A stretch of DNA of 64,000 bases, taken from contig JAVIAB010000025.1 in NCBI GenBank assembly GCA_032433765.1, positions 33,893,282 through 33,957,281 of the forward strand, written 5' to 3'. A program made the position numbers and the translations under genes. Each line of letters begins with the position of its first letter. Position 1 is the first letter of the stretch. Below, piece after piece: positions 32,445 through 43,066 of the stretch. This stretch comes from Megaustenia siamemsis. Its lineage: Eukaryota; Mollusca; Gastropoda; Stylommatophora; Ariophantidae. The notes below the pieces were generated by a model. It was not told the origin of the DNA. It ran no database searches and saw only the letters and a program-made list of their open reading frames with translations.

Positions 32445-33312
32445 TTGTGTGCTGTCACCAGATTTATTTAAAGTGTATGGTGAGATTATTTTAAGATCCA
32501 TAAGGGACATGCCTGGAATAACAATCGGAGGTCATAATATAAATAATCTAAGGTATGCTGATGATACAGTCTTAATCGCTAAGAGTGAAAATCAGTGACA
32601 GGAAATGTTAGACATTATAGTGAAAGAAAGTAAAAATAAAGGACTCAACCTTAATAGCAAAAAGTCAGACTTAAGAAAAAGACCAACGCAATGCACTAAA
32701 GACAAGTGGAACAATATTAAAACAGGTAAATTAATTTAAATATCTGGGAACACTGTTACCATCAAACGGAAGATGTACAACAGAGGTGAGATGCAGAATG
32801 GCTCAGGCAAAAGCAGCTTTCCAAAAAATGATAAAGATAATGTGCAACCCATTTTTGACAAAAGAAATAAGAAAAAGAGTTCTTAAATGTTATGTAGAGC
32901 CAGTCTTAATATATGGATGTGAATCATGGACAATAGGACAACAGACAAGAAAATTACTGGAGTCTGTAGAAATGTGGTTTTACAGAAGAATGTTGAGAAT
33001 ACCATGGACAGCTAAGAAGAGTAATGAAAATGTTATGAAAGAGGCCAAAACAAAGAGAGAGCTAATTTCCAATATTAGGAAGAAACGATCATCATTTTTT
33101 TGTACATATATTGAGAAGGAAACAGCTGGAATATATTGTGACAACTGGGAAAATTGATGGACAAAGAAATGGAAGCAAATAGAAAAGATACCAGACAGCT
33201 TAAGAGAATGGCTTGGCAGAAGGTTAACAACAGAAATGATAAATATTTGTCGAGATCGAAAGTTGTGGAGGGACATGATCACCTACGCCAGCAGACATGG
33301 TACTTGATGATG
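32404..33312 (+). pseudogene. LINE A, RT fingers/palm to 3' end
   Basis: Starts inside the last 77-bp unit: GIRQGCVLSPDLFKVYGEII, then ITIGGHNINNLRYADDTVLI with the catalytic YADD, then a stop. It continues MAQAKAAFQKMIKIMCNPFL, YGCESWTIGQQTRKLLESVE and MWFYRRMLRIPW, with frameshifts near 33090 and 33160. The ending is RKLWRDMITYASRHGT, a stop, and a TGATGATGAT tail. The longest LINE A piece in the window. Confidence 0.85.
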
Positions 33313-33892
33313 ATGATCTGTAATGACACCCTCTTTTCTCTTGTTGAGCATCACACGGCACCAAATGTGCATCCTTTCTTGCCTTTTTGTAACTTGTTTG
33401 TAATACAAAAATATAACGAGACACACTATCTTAACATCAGTGTGGAAATTAACGTATTTCTGTTGACATGAATAACAGAAAAAGTGCGTTTATATGAAAT
33501 AGTCCGTCCCAGCGATAGCTGGCTAATGTCGCTCCTATAAAGACTCAGCAAACACTGAGAGATTCGTGCTTCGGCGCGTTGTATTAGTGCGCCCTGCCCG
33601 TGAGTCACGGAGAATAATTACTTCCCTTCATACATGGCTCGCTCTTTAGTCCGTGCGCCAGCGAGGCAACCGGCTCATTCAATTATCGGTGATGAATCGT
33701 TACTGCTTCCGGGTCATCGAAACCGGAACTATAACTTTTTAACGGAAGCGGTTTATCTTGGAAGTTAAAACATTTTATTATCTCTCTGTTTATTGTTCTC
33801 TGTCACTCGTCTTCCTCTATTTTAATTGAGTCTCTTTCTGCCATGGTTTCTCATTTATTTCTTTTTATTTCAAAATATTGGTCCGTTTAGAT
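33313..33892. other. Apparently single-copy stretch, no gene seen
   Basis: 33490-33760 is less AT-rich and has more CpG than its surroundings (GCGCCAGCGAGG, TTCGGCGCGTTG). I find no frame, tRNA or promoter motif I could defend. Confidence 0.45.
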
Positions 33893-35096
33893 TATTTTAT
33901 AGAGAAACAACGTTATATTATAGAGCAACAACGTTATATTATAGAGAAACCACATTATATTATAGAGAAACCACATTATATTATAGAGAAACAACGTTAT
34001 ATTATAGAGAAACAACATTATATTATAGAGAAACAACGTTATATTATAGAGAAACAACATTATATTATAGAGAAACCACATTATATTATAGAGAAACAAC
34101 GTTATATTATAGAGAAACAACATTATATTATAGAGAAACAACGTTATATTATAGAGAAACAACATTATATTATAGAGAAACAACGTTATATTATAGAGAA
34201 ACAACGTTATGTGATAGAGAAACACCATTATATTATAGAGAAACAACGTTATATTATAGAGCAACAACGTTATATTATAGAGAAACAACGTTATATTATA
34301 GAGAAACCACATTATATTATAGAGAAACAACGTTATATTATAGAGAAACAACATTATATTATAGAGAAACAACGTTATATTATAGAGAAACAACATTATA
34401 TTATAGAGAAACAACATTATATTATAGAGAAACAACATTATATAATAGAGAAACAACATTATATTATAGAGAAACAACATTATATTATAGAGAAACAACA
34501 TTATATTATAGAGAAACAACGTTATATTATAGAGAAACAACGTTATATTATAGAGAAACAACGTTATATTATAGAGAAACAACGTTATATTACAGAGAAA
34601 CAACATTATATTATAGAGAAACAACATTATATTATAGACAAACAACGTTATATTATAGAGAAACAACGTTATATTATAGAGAAACAATATTACATTATAG
34701 AGAAACAACATTATATTATAGAGAAACTACGTTATATTATAAAGAAACTACGTTACATTATAGAGAAACAACATTATATTATAGAGAAACAACATTACAT
34801 TATAGAGAAACAACATTATATTATAAAGAAACTACATTATATTATAGAGAAACAACGTTATATTATAGAGAAACAACGTTATGTGATAGAGAAACACCAT
34901 TATATTATAAAGAAACAACGTTATATTATAGAGAAACAACGTTATATTATAAAGAAACAACGTTATTTTATAAAGAAACAACGTTATATTATAGAGAAAC
35001 AACGTTATATTATAAAGAAACTACGTTATATTATAGAGAAACAACGTTATATTATAAAGAAACTACGTTATATTATAGAGAAACAATATTACATTT
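33893..35096. repeat. 21-bp minisatellite, about 57 units
   Basis: Unit AGAAACAACRTTATATTATA plus G. The 436-codon plus frame (YRETTLY repeats) and the frames in the other phases are products of the 21-bp period. The right end lies about 20 bp from the LINE J RT pseudogene. Confidence 0.95.
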
Positions 35097-35117
35097 TCCA
35101 CTTCTACTTTTCATTAT

Positions 35118-36480
35118 TGGTGAAGTTATTGGGTGATTGCAATAACTACAGAGAAATCTCTCTCCTTAACACAGTTGGCAAGGCTTTTCTCGAGAGTTAT
35201 AAACGCCAGCAAATACTTGCAGAACGTGTTCTTCCCGAATCTCAATGCGGCTTTAGAGCCAGGAGATCAACCATAGACATGATTTTCACACTTAGACAAT
35301 TACAAGAAAAATGTCGAGAACAAAATATGCCGCTCTATATTGCCTTTGTGGATCTCATAAAGGACTTCGGCTCAGTAAATAGAGATGGGCTCTACAGGGG
35401 GTTGGGAGCCGCGATAGCTCAGTGGTTAGTTAACTGGACTACAAAGGACAAGGTTCGATCCCAACCGACGGCTCCGGGTTCACCGGATTTTTTCTGGGAA
35501 GTAAAGCGGTACGGGCGTAATACCGAATACATTACCCCAAAAATCATGTGTCGAAGGTCTGTAAAATTTATGGTCACTAACACCATATTCCCTATACGCC
35601 ACTTGGCTTATATACACACGCCACAATACTTTACTTTTTTTTTTTTACTATAGGGGGAGGGAAGCATAAGCTGCTAAATAATTGTAATTAAAAGCATAGG
35701 CTGCCCACCTAAATTACTTAAGCTGATTATGTCCTACCATGAAGACATGAATGCTAAAATCTACTTTGATGGGAGTTCATCAGAGTTTTAAAGTCAACAA
35801 CGGAGTGAAACAGGGATGTGTCCTCGCCCCCATCCTTTTTGGTATTTTTTTGCTGCCCTCCTAAATTACACCTTCGAAAACAGCTCAGGAGATATTTACA
35901 TTCGCACAAGATCAGATGGCTCACTGTTCAACTTAGCACGACTAAGAGCAAAAACCAAAACAAATGTTGCCCTACTTAAAGAACTTTTATTTGCTGATGA
36001 TGCTGCCATTGTCGCTCATAGTGAAGCCACCCTACAATGGCTGATCAACAACCTGGATAAAGCATGCAACCTTTTTTCATTGTCAATTAATGTTCAAAAG
36101 ATAGTAATACTAAGTGAAGGCGACATCAAACCTCTATTAATTACTCTAAAAGATTGTCCACTAGAATCAGTTCATATATTCACGTATCTTGGATCCACAG
36201 TTACTCAAAGCACTTCTTTTTAGGATGAAATAAACATATCTGTAAATCATCTCTGAATGACTTCTCTAGCTGTGAAAATGACTGGGAACATCTGGCAAGT
36301 GATCGCACATCATGGAGAGCATGTATAAGGACTGGAACAACATCATTTGAGACTGTGCTAAGGCAAAACTTAGAAGAGAAAAGACTCATTAAAAAAAGGA
36401 AAACCCTGTGGATCAGTGGGCCTGACTTGTTCATTCTGTGGCCGTGTGTATTTGTCAAACATCGGTAGAATTAGCCACGA
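35118..36480 (+). pseudogene. LINE J reverse transcriptase, SINE-split and internally deleted
   Basis: Plus strand: DCNNYREISLLNTVGKAF, then QCGFRARRSTIDMIFTLRQL, then YIAFVDLIKDFGSVNRDGL with the first catalytic Asp. After a SINE S1 it resumes with CPPKLLKLIMSYHEDM, VNNGVKQGCVLAPILFG, LLFADDAAIVAHSEATLQW (catalytic ADD) and FTYLGSTVTQSTSF. A stop and deletion near 36225 then join it to a far C-terminal piece (WEHLASDRTSWRACIRTG) and a frameshifted Cys/His zinc-finger-like end (CSFCGRVC, then IGRISHER). Not functional. Confidence 0.85.
35402..35641 (+). mobile_element. SINE S1 inserted in LINE J RT
   Basis: Head GGAGCCGCGATAGCTCAGTG with a B-box GGTTCGATCCC; the AGAGGTA stretch before the B-box and the AGCCTTAAATGGGTAC block are deleted. 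It ends at a T-run. Imperfect flanking repeats ACAGGGGGTTGGGA and ATAGGGGGAGGGAA probably are the target duplication. Confidence 0.85.
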
Positions 36481-36741
36481 GAGAAGCAGTTCCAAACCTA
36501 AAAAAAAACACACACACAAAAAACACACACAATAGCATCCACTAGACCGTCTGACAAAACGAAAAGGGCCATATATATTCTTTTGCAACTCATGGCAAAG
36601 AGAAGCCACGGATTAGAAGAGAAGAATTCCCATCGCCTATAGCGGGATTCAAATCCGTAACTTTCCTGTAGAGGGGCCGACTTCCAACCTGTAGAACATC
36701 GAGTCCCTCCTCAGGTGCTGGTAATTCCTAATAATAAACGT

Positions 36742-36996
36742 AAAAAAGTAAAGTACCCCCGTCACGCCAAAAGGCGTATAGAGAAATATGGTGTTAGTGA
36801 CCATAAATTTTACAGACCTTCGGCACATGATTTGTGGGTTAATGTGGTCGGTATTACACCCCTGCCGCTTTACTTTACCAGAAAAAGATCCGGTACACAT
36901 TAAAGGCTGGGTGAACCGGTGCCGTCGATTGGGATCGAACCCTACCTCTTGTCCTTTGTAGTCCAGTTTACTAACCACTGAGCTATCGCGGCTCAC
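36742..36996 (-). mobile_element. SINE S1, full length
   Basis: Minus orientation with head at 36990 and CGCC..GGCG block at 36765. Flanked by AATAATAAACGT (36730-36741) and AATAATAGACGT (36997-37008), a 12-bp target duplication with one difference. Confidence 0.9.
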
Positions 36997-37008
36997 AATA
37001 ATAGACGT

Positions 37009-37344
37009 GCATATGTTGTAAATCGCATACTTATACAGCTATTATTTTTAATAACATCAATGGGAGACAATTTGCTTGCCCTGGCTGATTGCAATGTTCC
37101 CTCGGGAGTCTCTAGGGCGCCGATTCGTCGTGCAGGCCGTTTGTCACTGTTATCTTGGTTAGCTTCCTCGTTTGCTCACTTTAGAAATATAACTTTTATA
37201 TCAGAGGTGAACAACCGACGGCCTGTGGGCCAGAACCGGCACGCCACGTAGTTTTCTCTGGGTAGCGAAGTTATTTTAAAATAAATTACACACTCCGGTG
37301 AAAAAAAAAGTTCGAATTAAAAATAACATGCAAATGCTGAGATG
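37009..37344. other. No gene seen
   Basis: A 63-codon frame at 37060 has no recognisable motif. Nothing else supportable. Confidence 0.45.
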
Positions 37345-37780
37345 TGCGCGTGGCCGTGCGGCTAAAGCCACTGTTCTGTTGCCTGAAAAGCTTTGCCGGC
37401 GTAGGGTGTTTGAAGCCCGCGGTAGACAGAAAGGAATTTTTTTTCTATTCCGGGGTGGGGGGGGGGGGGGGGGGTGAAATAAAAATCCTGAGTCTCACAC
37501 GTCGTGGCGACTGCTTGGTCTAGCGGCCTTTATCCCACTGGATCTATCGTTGCCCCCCCCCCCCCCCACCCCGACATACACCAGCATTGATACTATGTGT
37601 CGTCAAGACAGTTTATTGTTATATACAAATAAAAATCCTGAGTCTCACACGTCGTGGCGACTGCTTGGTCTAGCGGCCTTTATCCCACTGGGTCTATCGT
37701 TGACATATACCAGCAATGGTACTATGTGTCGTGAAGACTGTTTATTATTATATACAAATGTTCAATAACTTTTTTTTTTT
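37345..37780 (+). mobile_element. SINE S4 with tandem-duplicated tail
   Basis: Head reads GTGCGCGTGGCCGTGCGGCT AAAGCCACTGTTC and later GGTGTTTGAAGCCC, a decayed tRNA-like A/B-box pair (Leu/Ser-like). The body AAAAATCCTGAGTCTCACAC then GTCGTGGCGACTGCTTGGTC occurs twice (37478 and 37628). Long homopolymer runs of G (37455-37473) and C (37554-37567) lie in it. A minus-strand copy is at 53630-53880. Confidence 0.65.
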
Positions 37781-38033
37781 AACCAGCATTGTAAACAAAT
37801 AATTAATTGCTTCAAAGCGTCGCCAAGAGGGAGATAATTGTGTCAAACTTTTGATTGCGAAGATTGTCTTTTCGTTAATGAGATACTTATGCGACAGCAG
37901 TCCATTTTACTTTCGGTGATTCTGCGAGATGAAAAGGGTGATGTAGCTTTGTCTTTAGTTTCGGGGTGGGGAAGAGTACGTGGTATCAGGAGTAGATGGT
38001 GTGTACATTTTGGTCAAGAAGGCTCGAAAGTGG

Positions 38034-38290
38034 GAGCCGCGATAGCTCAGGGGTTAGTGAACTGGAATACAAAGGACAAGGGGTAGGGTTCGATCAAAAC
38101 CGACGGCTTCCGGGTTCACCCAGCCTTAAATGGGTACCGGATTTTTTTCTGGGAAAGGAAAGCGGCACGGGTGTAATACAGACCACATTACCCCAAAAAT
38201 CATGTGTCGAAGGTCTGTAAAATTTATGGTCACTAACACCATATTCCCTATACGCCACTTGGCGTGACGGATGTACTTTACTTTTTTTTT
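38034..38290 (+). mobile_element. SINE S1, full length
   Basis: Head GGGAGCCGCGATAGCTCAGG, body and CGCCACTTGGCGTGACGG end, with a T-rich tail. Flanked by AGGCTCGAAAGTG and AGGCTTGAAAGTG, a 13-bp target duplication with one difference. The B-box is damaged (GGTTCGATCAA). Confidence 0.9.
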
Positions 38291-38447
38291 TTTTTTTTAC
38301 TAGGCTTGAAAGTGAGATCATGAGACTCTTTGAAGTCTTTTGCACTTACGACAATTCTGTGAGATCAATGGATGATGTAACTTTGTCGTTGAGAACAGGT
38401 TAGATGGGTTTAAAGTACCGTTGTTGTAGAAATAGATAGTAAGTGTA

Positions 38448-38703
38448 AAAAGTAAAGTACCCCCATCACACCAAGTGGCGTTTAGGGAATATGGTGTTAG
38501 TGACCATACATTTTACAAACCTTCGGCACATGATTTTTGGGATAATGTGGTAGGTATTACGCCCGTGCCACTTTACTTTCCCAGAAAAAAAAAATCAGGT
38601 AACCATTAAAGGCTGGGTAAACCGGAAGCCGTCGGTTGGGATCGAACCCTACCTCTTGTCCTTTGTAGTCCAGTTCGCTAACCACTGAGCTATCGCGGCT
38701 CCC
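38448..38703 (-). mobile_element. SINE S1, full length
   Basis: Minus orientation. Flanked by AGAAATAGATAGTAAGTG (38428 on) and AGAAATAGATGGTATGTG (38704 on), an 18-bp target duplication with two differences. Lies only about 160 bp from the plus-strand copy at 38034, so the pair forms an inverted repeat that could fold back. Confidence 0.9.
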
Positions 38704-38779
38704 AGAAATAGATGGTATGTGCATTCAAATAAAGAGTACATTGGTATTTAGTAACCCACTTGTCACGTCTTTGTTACAG

Positions 38780-39690
38780 AGAGGTGCCATCAAACAAAGA
38801 AATGTGAATGAGTAATTTCATGCTTTCCAGAATAGTGGCGTCAAGACAAAGAAATGTGAATGAGTAATTTCATACTTTCCAGAATAGTGGCGTCAAGACA
38901 AAGAAATGTGAATGAGTAATTTCATACTTTCCAGAATAGTAGCGTCAAGACAAAGAAATGTGAATGAGTAATTTCATACTTTCCAGAATAGTAGCGTCAA
39001 GACAAAGAAATGTGAATGAGTAATTTCATACTTTCCAGAATAGTAGAGTCAAGACAAAGAAATGTGAATGAGTAATTTCATACTTTCCAGAATAGTAGCG
39101 TCAAGACAAAGAAATGTGAATGATTAATTTAATACTTTCCGGAATAGTAGCGTCAAGACAAAGAAATGTGAATGAGTAATTTCATACTTTCCAGAATAGT
39201 AGCGTCAAGACAAAGAAATGTGAATGAGTAATTTCATACTTTCCAGAATAGTAGAGTCAAGTCAAAGAAATGTGAATGAGTAATTTCATACTTTCCAGAA
39301 TAGTAGCGTCAAGACAAAGAAATGTGAATGAGTAATTTCATGCTTTCCAGAATAGTAGAGTCAAGACAAAGAAATGTGAATGAGTAATTTCATACTTTCC
39401 AGAATAGTAGAGTCAAGACAAAGAAATGTGATTGAGTAATTTCATACTTTCCAGAATAGTAGCGTCAAGACAAAGAAATGTGAATGATTAATTTCATACT
39501 TTCCGGAATAGTAGCGTCAAGACAAAGAAATGTGAATGAGTAATTTCATACTTTTCAGAATAGTAGCGTCAAGACAAAGAAATGTGAATGAGTAATTTCA
39601 TACTTTCCAGAATAGTAGCGTCAAGACAAAGAAATGTGAATGAGTAATTTCATACTTTCCAGAATAGTAGCGTCAAGACAAAGAAAAACA
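38780..39690. repeat. 52-bp minisatellite, about 17 units
   Basis: The unit contains GCGTCAAGACAAAGAAATGT then GAATGAGTAATTTCATACTT. GCG/GAG variants alternate in short strings. No reading frame. Confidence 0.95.
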
Positions 39691-39782
39691 CATCAATGCA
39701 TAAAAATGCGAAGCTGCAATGAAGCTAATTGTGAGGGGAAATGGGGGGAAAAACATATATATATAATATAAAAGTAGAATAG

Positions 39783-40055
39783 AAACGGTATGGTTAAAGC
39801 TCCACGTGTAAAGTGGACAACACAAACCAGAACGAAGTTTCAGCTCAATAGACCTTCAGCAGGAAGAAAAATACAACACACATTCCTTTTATTTCATTTT
39901 CAAGTTCGAAATTATTATATTTTATAATTTTGTTATTTTAAATACATATTTGTATGCGTGTTGTATGTTTGTTCCTGCTGAAAGGCCTATTGGACCGAAA
40001 CGTTGTTCTGGTTTGTGTTGCCCACTTGTTACGTGAAGCTTTAAACACACCGTTT
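39783..40055. mobile_element. Foldback MITE with ~97-bp inverted repeats
   Basis: A 273-bp element starting AAACGGTATGGTTAAAGCTC and ending GAAGCTTTAAACACACCGTTT. The two arms (about 39783-39880 and 39957-40055) are imperfect inverted copies over roughly 97 bp, with shared blocks CCAGAACGAAGTTTC/GAAACGTTGTTCTGG and CTTCAGCAGGAA/TTCCTGCTGAAAGG. The AT-rich centre is unpaired. No transposase. A fragment of an arm occurs at 18925. No clear target duplication. Confidence 0.8.
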
Positions 40056-40064
40056 TTTTAGAAG

Positions 40065-40312
40065 AAAAAACTACGGATTATAGGCTACGGACTATAGGTT
40101 ACGGATTAGAGTTTACGGATTATAGTTTACGGAGTATAGGCTACGAATTATAGGCTACGGATTATAGGCTACGGATTATAGGCTACTGACTATAGGTTAC
40201 GGATTAGAGTTTACGGATTATAGGCTACGGATTATAGGTTACGGATTATAGGTTACGGATTATTTGCTACGGATTATAAGTTACGGATTATAGGCTACGG
40301 ATTATTATTTTA
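40065..40312. repeat. 14-bp minisatellite, about 17 units
   Basis: Unit CTACGGATTATAGG, with GTTTACGG and ACTATAGG variants. Confidence 0.9.
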
Positions 40313-40670
40313 CCCGTGTGTTTAATCTGTAGCCAAAGCAAAACCCTCTTTTTAAAACTCGCTCAATCAGTTAATCTATAAATTAATTAAATCTCTAATC
40401 TAAAACTTTTTAGAGTTTTCATAATTTCTATACTCCGTGTATTCCTGGTCCTTCCAAACTTTTTCATCCCCTGTGGGTTCCATGATGGTGCCTATCTTGC
40501 ATCAGGTTTTGCTGGTTCAATCAATTTTCATTTGATATTCATAAATTGTAGCTCTGTTGTTATGATGCTGTCCACTTATATAATTATCCTTTAGGCTTTT
40601 AAACCTAATTTCTGCGGCATGCCGGGAGTTTTCTGTGAGGCTGGAGAGTAAATATCGCACGCCCAGTGCA
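40313..40670. other. AT-rich stretch, no gene seen
   Basis: No coding, RNA or transposon signal recognised. Confidence 0.45.
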
Positions 40671-40671
40671 G

Positions 40672-41155
40672 CGACTTAGGTTAAATACAATAATAACAAT
40701 GTTCAACGCCAATGTTAAGTCAGTCCTATTATGTGGCCGTGAAGCATGGATAACAACAAAACTGACAATCATGAAGATACAGACTTTCATTAATGAATGC
40801 TTACGCAGAATAAAAAGGCGGAGATAGCGGGACAAAATCACTAACATAGAATTATGGAAATGTACCAGTCAAATACCAGTGGATAAAGAGCTACAGCGAA
40901 GACGATGGCGCTGAATAGGACACACAATGCGGAATCCAACTGAGAGTATAACACAACATGCCCTTTTTGGAATCCCCAGGAGAAAAGACAAAGAGGAAGA
41001 CCAAATAATTCTTGGAGAAGACACAGAGAAGCAGTGATGAAGACGATAGGAAAGACATGGAATGATCTTAAAAGAATGACAAGAAACAGAACGACTTGGA
41101 AAGTGTTTGTTGAAGACCTATGCTCCACAGGAGCTGAAAGGTGGAAGAAGAAGAC
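40672..41155 (+). pseudogene. LINE C, 3' half
   Basis: Starts at the RLNTIITM position. It contains NANVKSVLLCGREAWITTKL, IMKIQTFINECLRRIKR, a stop, then the RRRWR block and a C-terminus with WRRHREAVMKTIGKTWNDLK. It ends with a GAAGAAGA tail. Shares the substitution WRRHREAV with the third unit at 18650-18895, so these two are sister copies. Confidence 0.75.
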
Positions 41156-41204
41156 GTATATCTATGTGGTGTAGTTGTCAAAGCCTTTAATTTTACTTTC
41201 GAAC

Positions 41205-41470
41205 GGTGTCCGGTTAGCGCAATCGATAGGCGGTTGGCTTACCACGGCAACAGCCGGGGTTCGTACCCTGGCGAGGACACCTGGGTTTTACTAATTCCCT
41301 AAAAATTAGTACCTCTGAAGTCGGAGTAAATCTGCCTGCATGGCGAGGGGCATCCTGTAATGGGATAAAACAGACTTTACACGCAAAATTCAGTCCCACA
41401 AAATTTAGTGGGTGGGACTTCGTCAGAGGTCAAAGCTGACGAAAGCGAACGAACGAACGAACGAACGGAC
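41205..41470 (+). mobile_element. tRNA-derived SINE S3
   Basis: The head retains a perfect 7-bp acceptor stem: GGTGTCC (41205-41211) with GGACACC (41275-41281). It has GGTTAGCGCAATCG as A-box-like sequence and GGTTCGTACCC in a T-arm. The anticodon arm is poor. After the head come a unique body (AAATTAGTACCTCTGAAGTC, CTGCATGGCGAGGGGC) and an (AACG)n tail at 41449-41465. Only copy in this window. Confidence 0.75.
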
Positions 41471-41574
41471 AAAACAACTTTTGCTTCTGTCGGGATCAGA
41501 ACAAAGGTTTATGTTTATAAGAACAGCAAATGTGTGTACATTTTATTTTATCCATGTTGTGTATCTTGAAGGAG

Positions 41575-42830
41575 CCTAGCTGGCTGAGTGGTTAGTGTGC
41601 TCGCCTACCTGGCTGAGTGGTTAGTGTGCTCGCCTTGGTGGCTGAGCGGTTAGTGTGCTCGCCTACCTGGCTGAGTGGTTAGTGTGCTCACCTCAGTGGC
41701 TGAGTGGTTAGTGTGCTCGCCTACCTGGCTGAGTGGTTAGTGTGCTCACCTCAGTGGCTGAGTGGTTAGTGTGCTCGCCTACCTGGCTGAGTGGTTAGTG
41801 TGCTCACCTCAGTGGCTGAGTGGTTAGTGTGCTCGCCTACCTGGCTGAGTGGTTAGTGTGCTCACCTCAGTGGCTGAGTGGTTAGTGTGCTCGCCTACCT
41901 GGCTGAGTGGTTAGTGTGCTCGCCTACCTGGCTGAGTGGTTAATGTGCTCGCCTTGGTGGCTGAGTGGTTAGTGTGCTCGCCTCAGTGGCTGAGTGGTTA
42001 GTGTGCTCGCCTACCTGGCTGAGTGGTTAGTATGCTCACCTCAGTGGCTGAGTGGTTAATGTGCTCGCCTACCTGGCTGAGTGGTTAGTGTGCTCGCCTC
42101 AGTGGCTGAGGGGTTAGTGTGCTCGCCTAGGTGGCTAAGTGGTTAGTGTGCTCACCTCAGTGGCTGAGTGGTGAGTGTGCTTGCCTCAGTGGCTGAGTGG
42201 TTTGTGTGCTCACCTCAGTGGCTGTGTGGTTAGTGGGCTCGCCTCAGTGGCTGAGTGGTTAGTGTGCTCACCTCAGTTGCTGAGTGGTTAGTGTGCTCAC
42301 CTCAGTGTCTGAGTGGTTGGTGTGCTCACCTCAGTGGCTGAGTAGTTAGTGTGCTCGCCTCAGTGGCTGAGTGGTTAGTGTGCTCGCTTCAGTGGCTGAG
42401 TGGTTAGTGTGCTCGCCTCAGTGGCTGAGTGGTGAGTGTGCTCGCCTCAATGGCTGAGTGGTTAATGTGCTCACCTCAGTGGCTGAGTGGTTAGTGTGCT
42501 CGCCTCAGTGGCTGAGTGGTTAGTGTGCTCGCTTCAGTGGCTGAGTGGTTAGTGTGCTCGCCTCAGTGGCTGAGTGGTTAGTGTGCTCGCCTCAATGGCT
42601 GAGTGGTTAATGTGCTCGCATCAGTGGCTGAGTGGTTAGTGTGCTCGCCTCAGTGGCTCAGTGGTTAGTGTGCTCGCCTCGGTGGCTGAGTGGTTAGTGT
42701 ACTCACCTCAGTGGCTGAATGGTTAGTGTGCTCGCCTACCTGGCTGAGTGGTTAGTGTGCTCGCCTCAGTGGCTGAGTAGTTAGTGTGCTCGCCTCTGTG
42801 GCTGAATGGTTAGTGTACTCACCTCCGTTG
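41575..42830 (+). repeat. 29-bp array of SINE S2 A-box heads, about 43 units
   Basis: Unit TGGCTGAGTGGTTAGTGTGC then TCGCCTCAG or TCGCCTACC. Each unit carries an intact pol III A-box (TGGCTGAGTGG). The last unit is the 5' end of a SINE with a B-box at 42873. CAG- and ACC-ending units alternate in the left third (period 58) and become uniformly CAG-type to the right. Confidence 0.95.
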
Positions 42831-43066
42831 GCTGAGTGGTTAGTGTGCTCGCTCCCTGACCAGAAGTGTCCGGGTTCGATCCCCTGCTGTGACGGATTTT
42901 TGGGGACTGACAAAGCTCCGGGGTTCACCCAGCCTCTAAATATTAGTACCAGATATTTTTTTCTGGGAAGTAATTTCGGCCTGGCGTAATACCGACCACA
43001 TCACCCATAAATATGCCGTGGTCATAGAAAGATATGGTTACTAATATCATATTCTTAACGTATAAA
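42826..43066 (+). mobile_element. SINE S2
   Basis: Head GTTGGCTGAGTGGTTAGTGT with B-box GGGTTCGATCCCC (42872-42884). The body GGGAAGTAATTTCGGCCTGG then CGTAATACCGACCACATCAC, ATGGTTACTAATATCATATTC, parallels the S1 body although the head differs. A GA-rich tract follows. Confidence 0.8.

Noticed and set aside
33826..35136. A 436-codon YRETTLY repeat protein
   Set aside because: It is a frame through a 21-bp satellite. Other phases and the minus strand are equally open.
36490..36720. A tRNA-like sequence around GGGATTCAAATCCG
   Set aside because: A single B-box-like word without an A-box or stems; not enough for a SINE or tRNA call.
41575..42830. A cluster of ~43 tRNA genes
   Set aside because: Each 29-bp unit has only an A-box. 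There is no B-box, anticodon arm or acceptor stem except in the SINE at the end.
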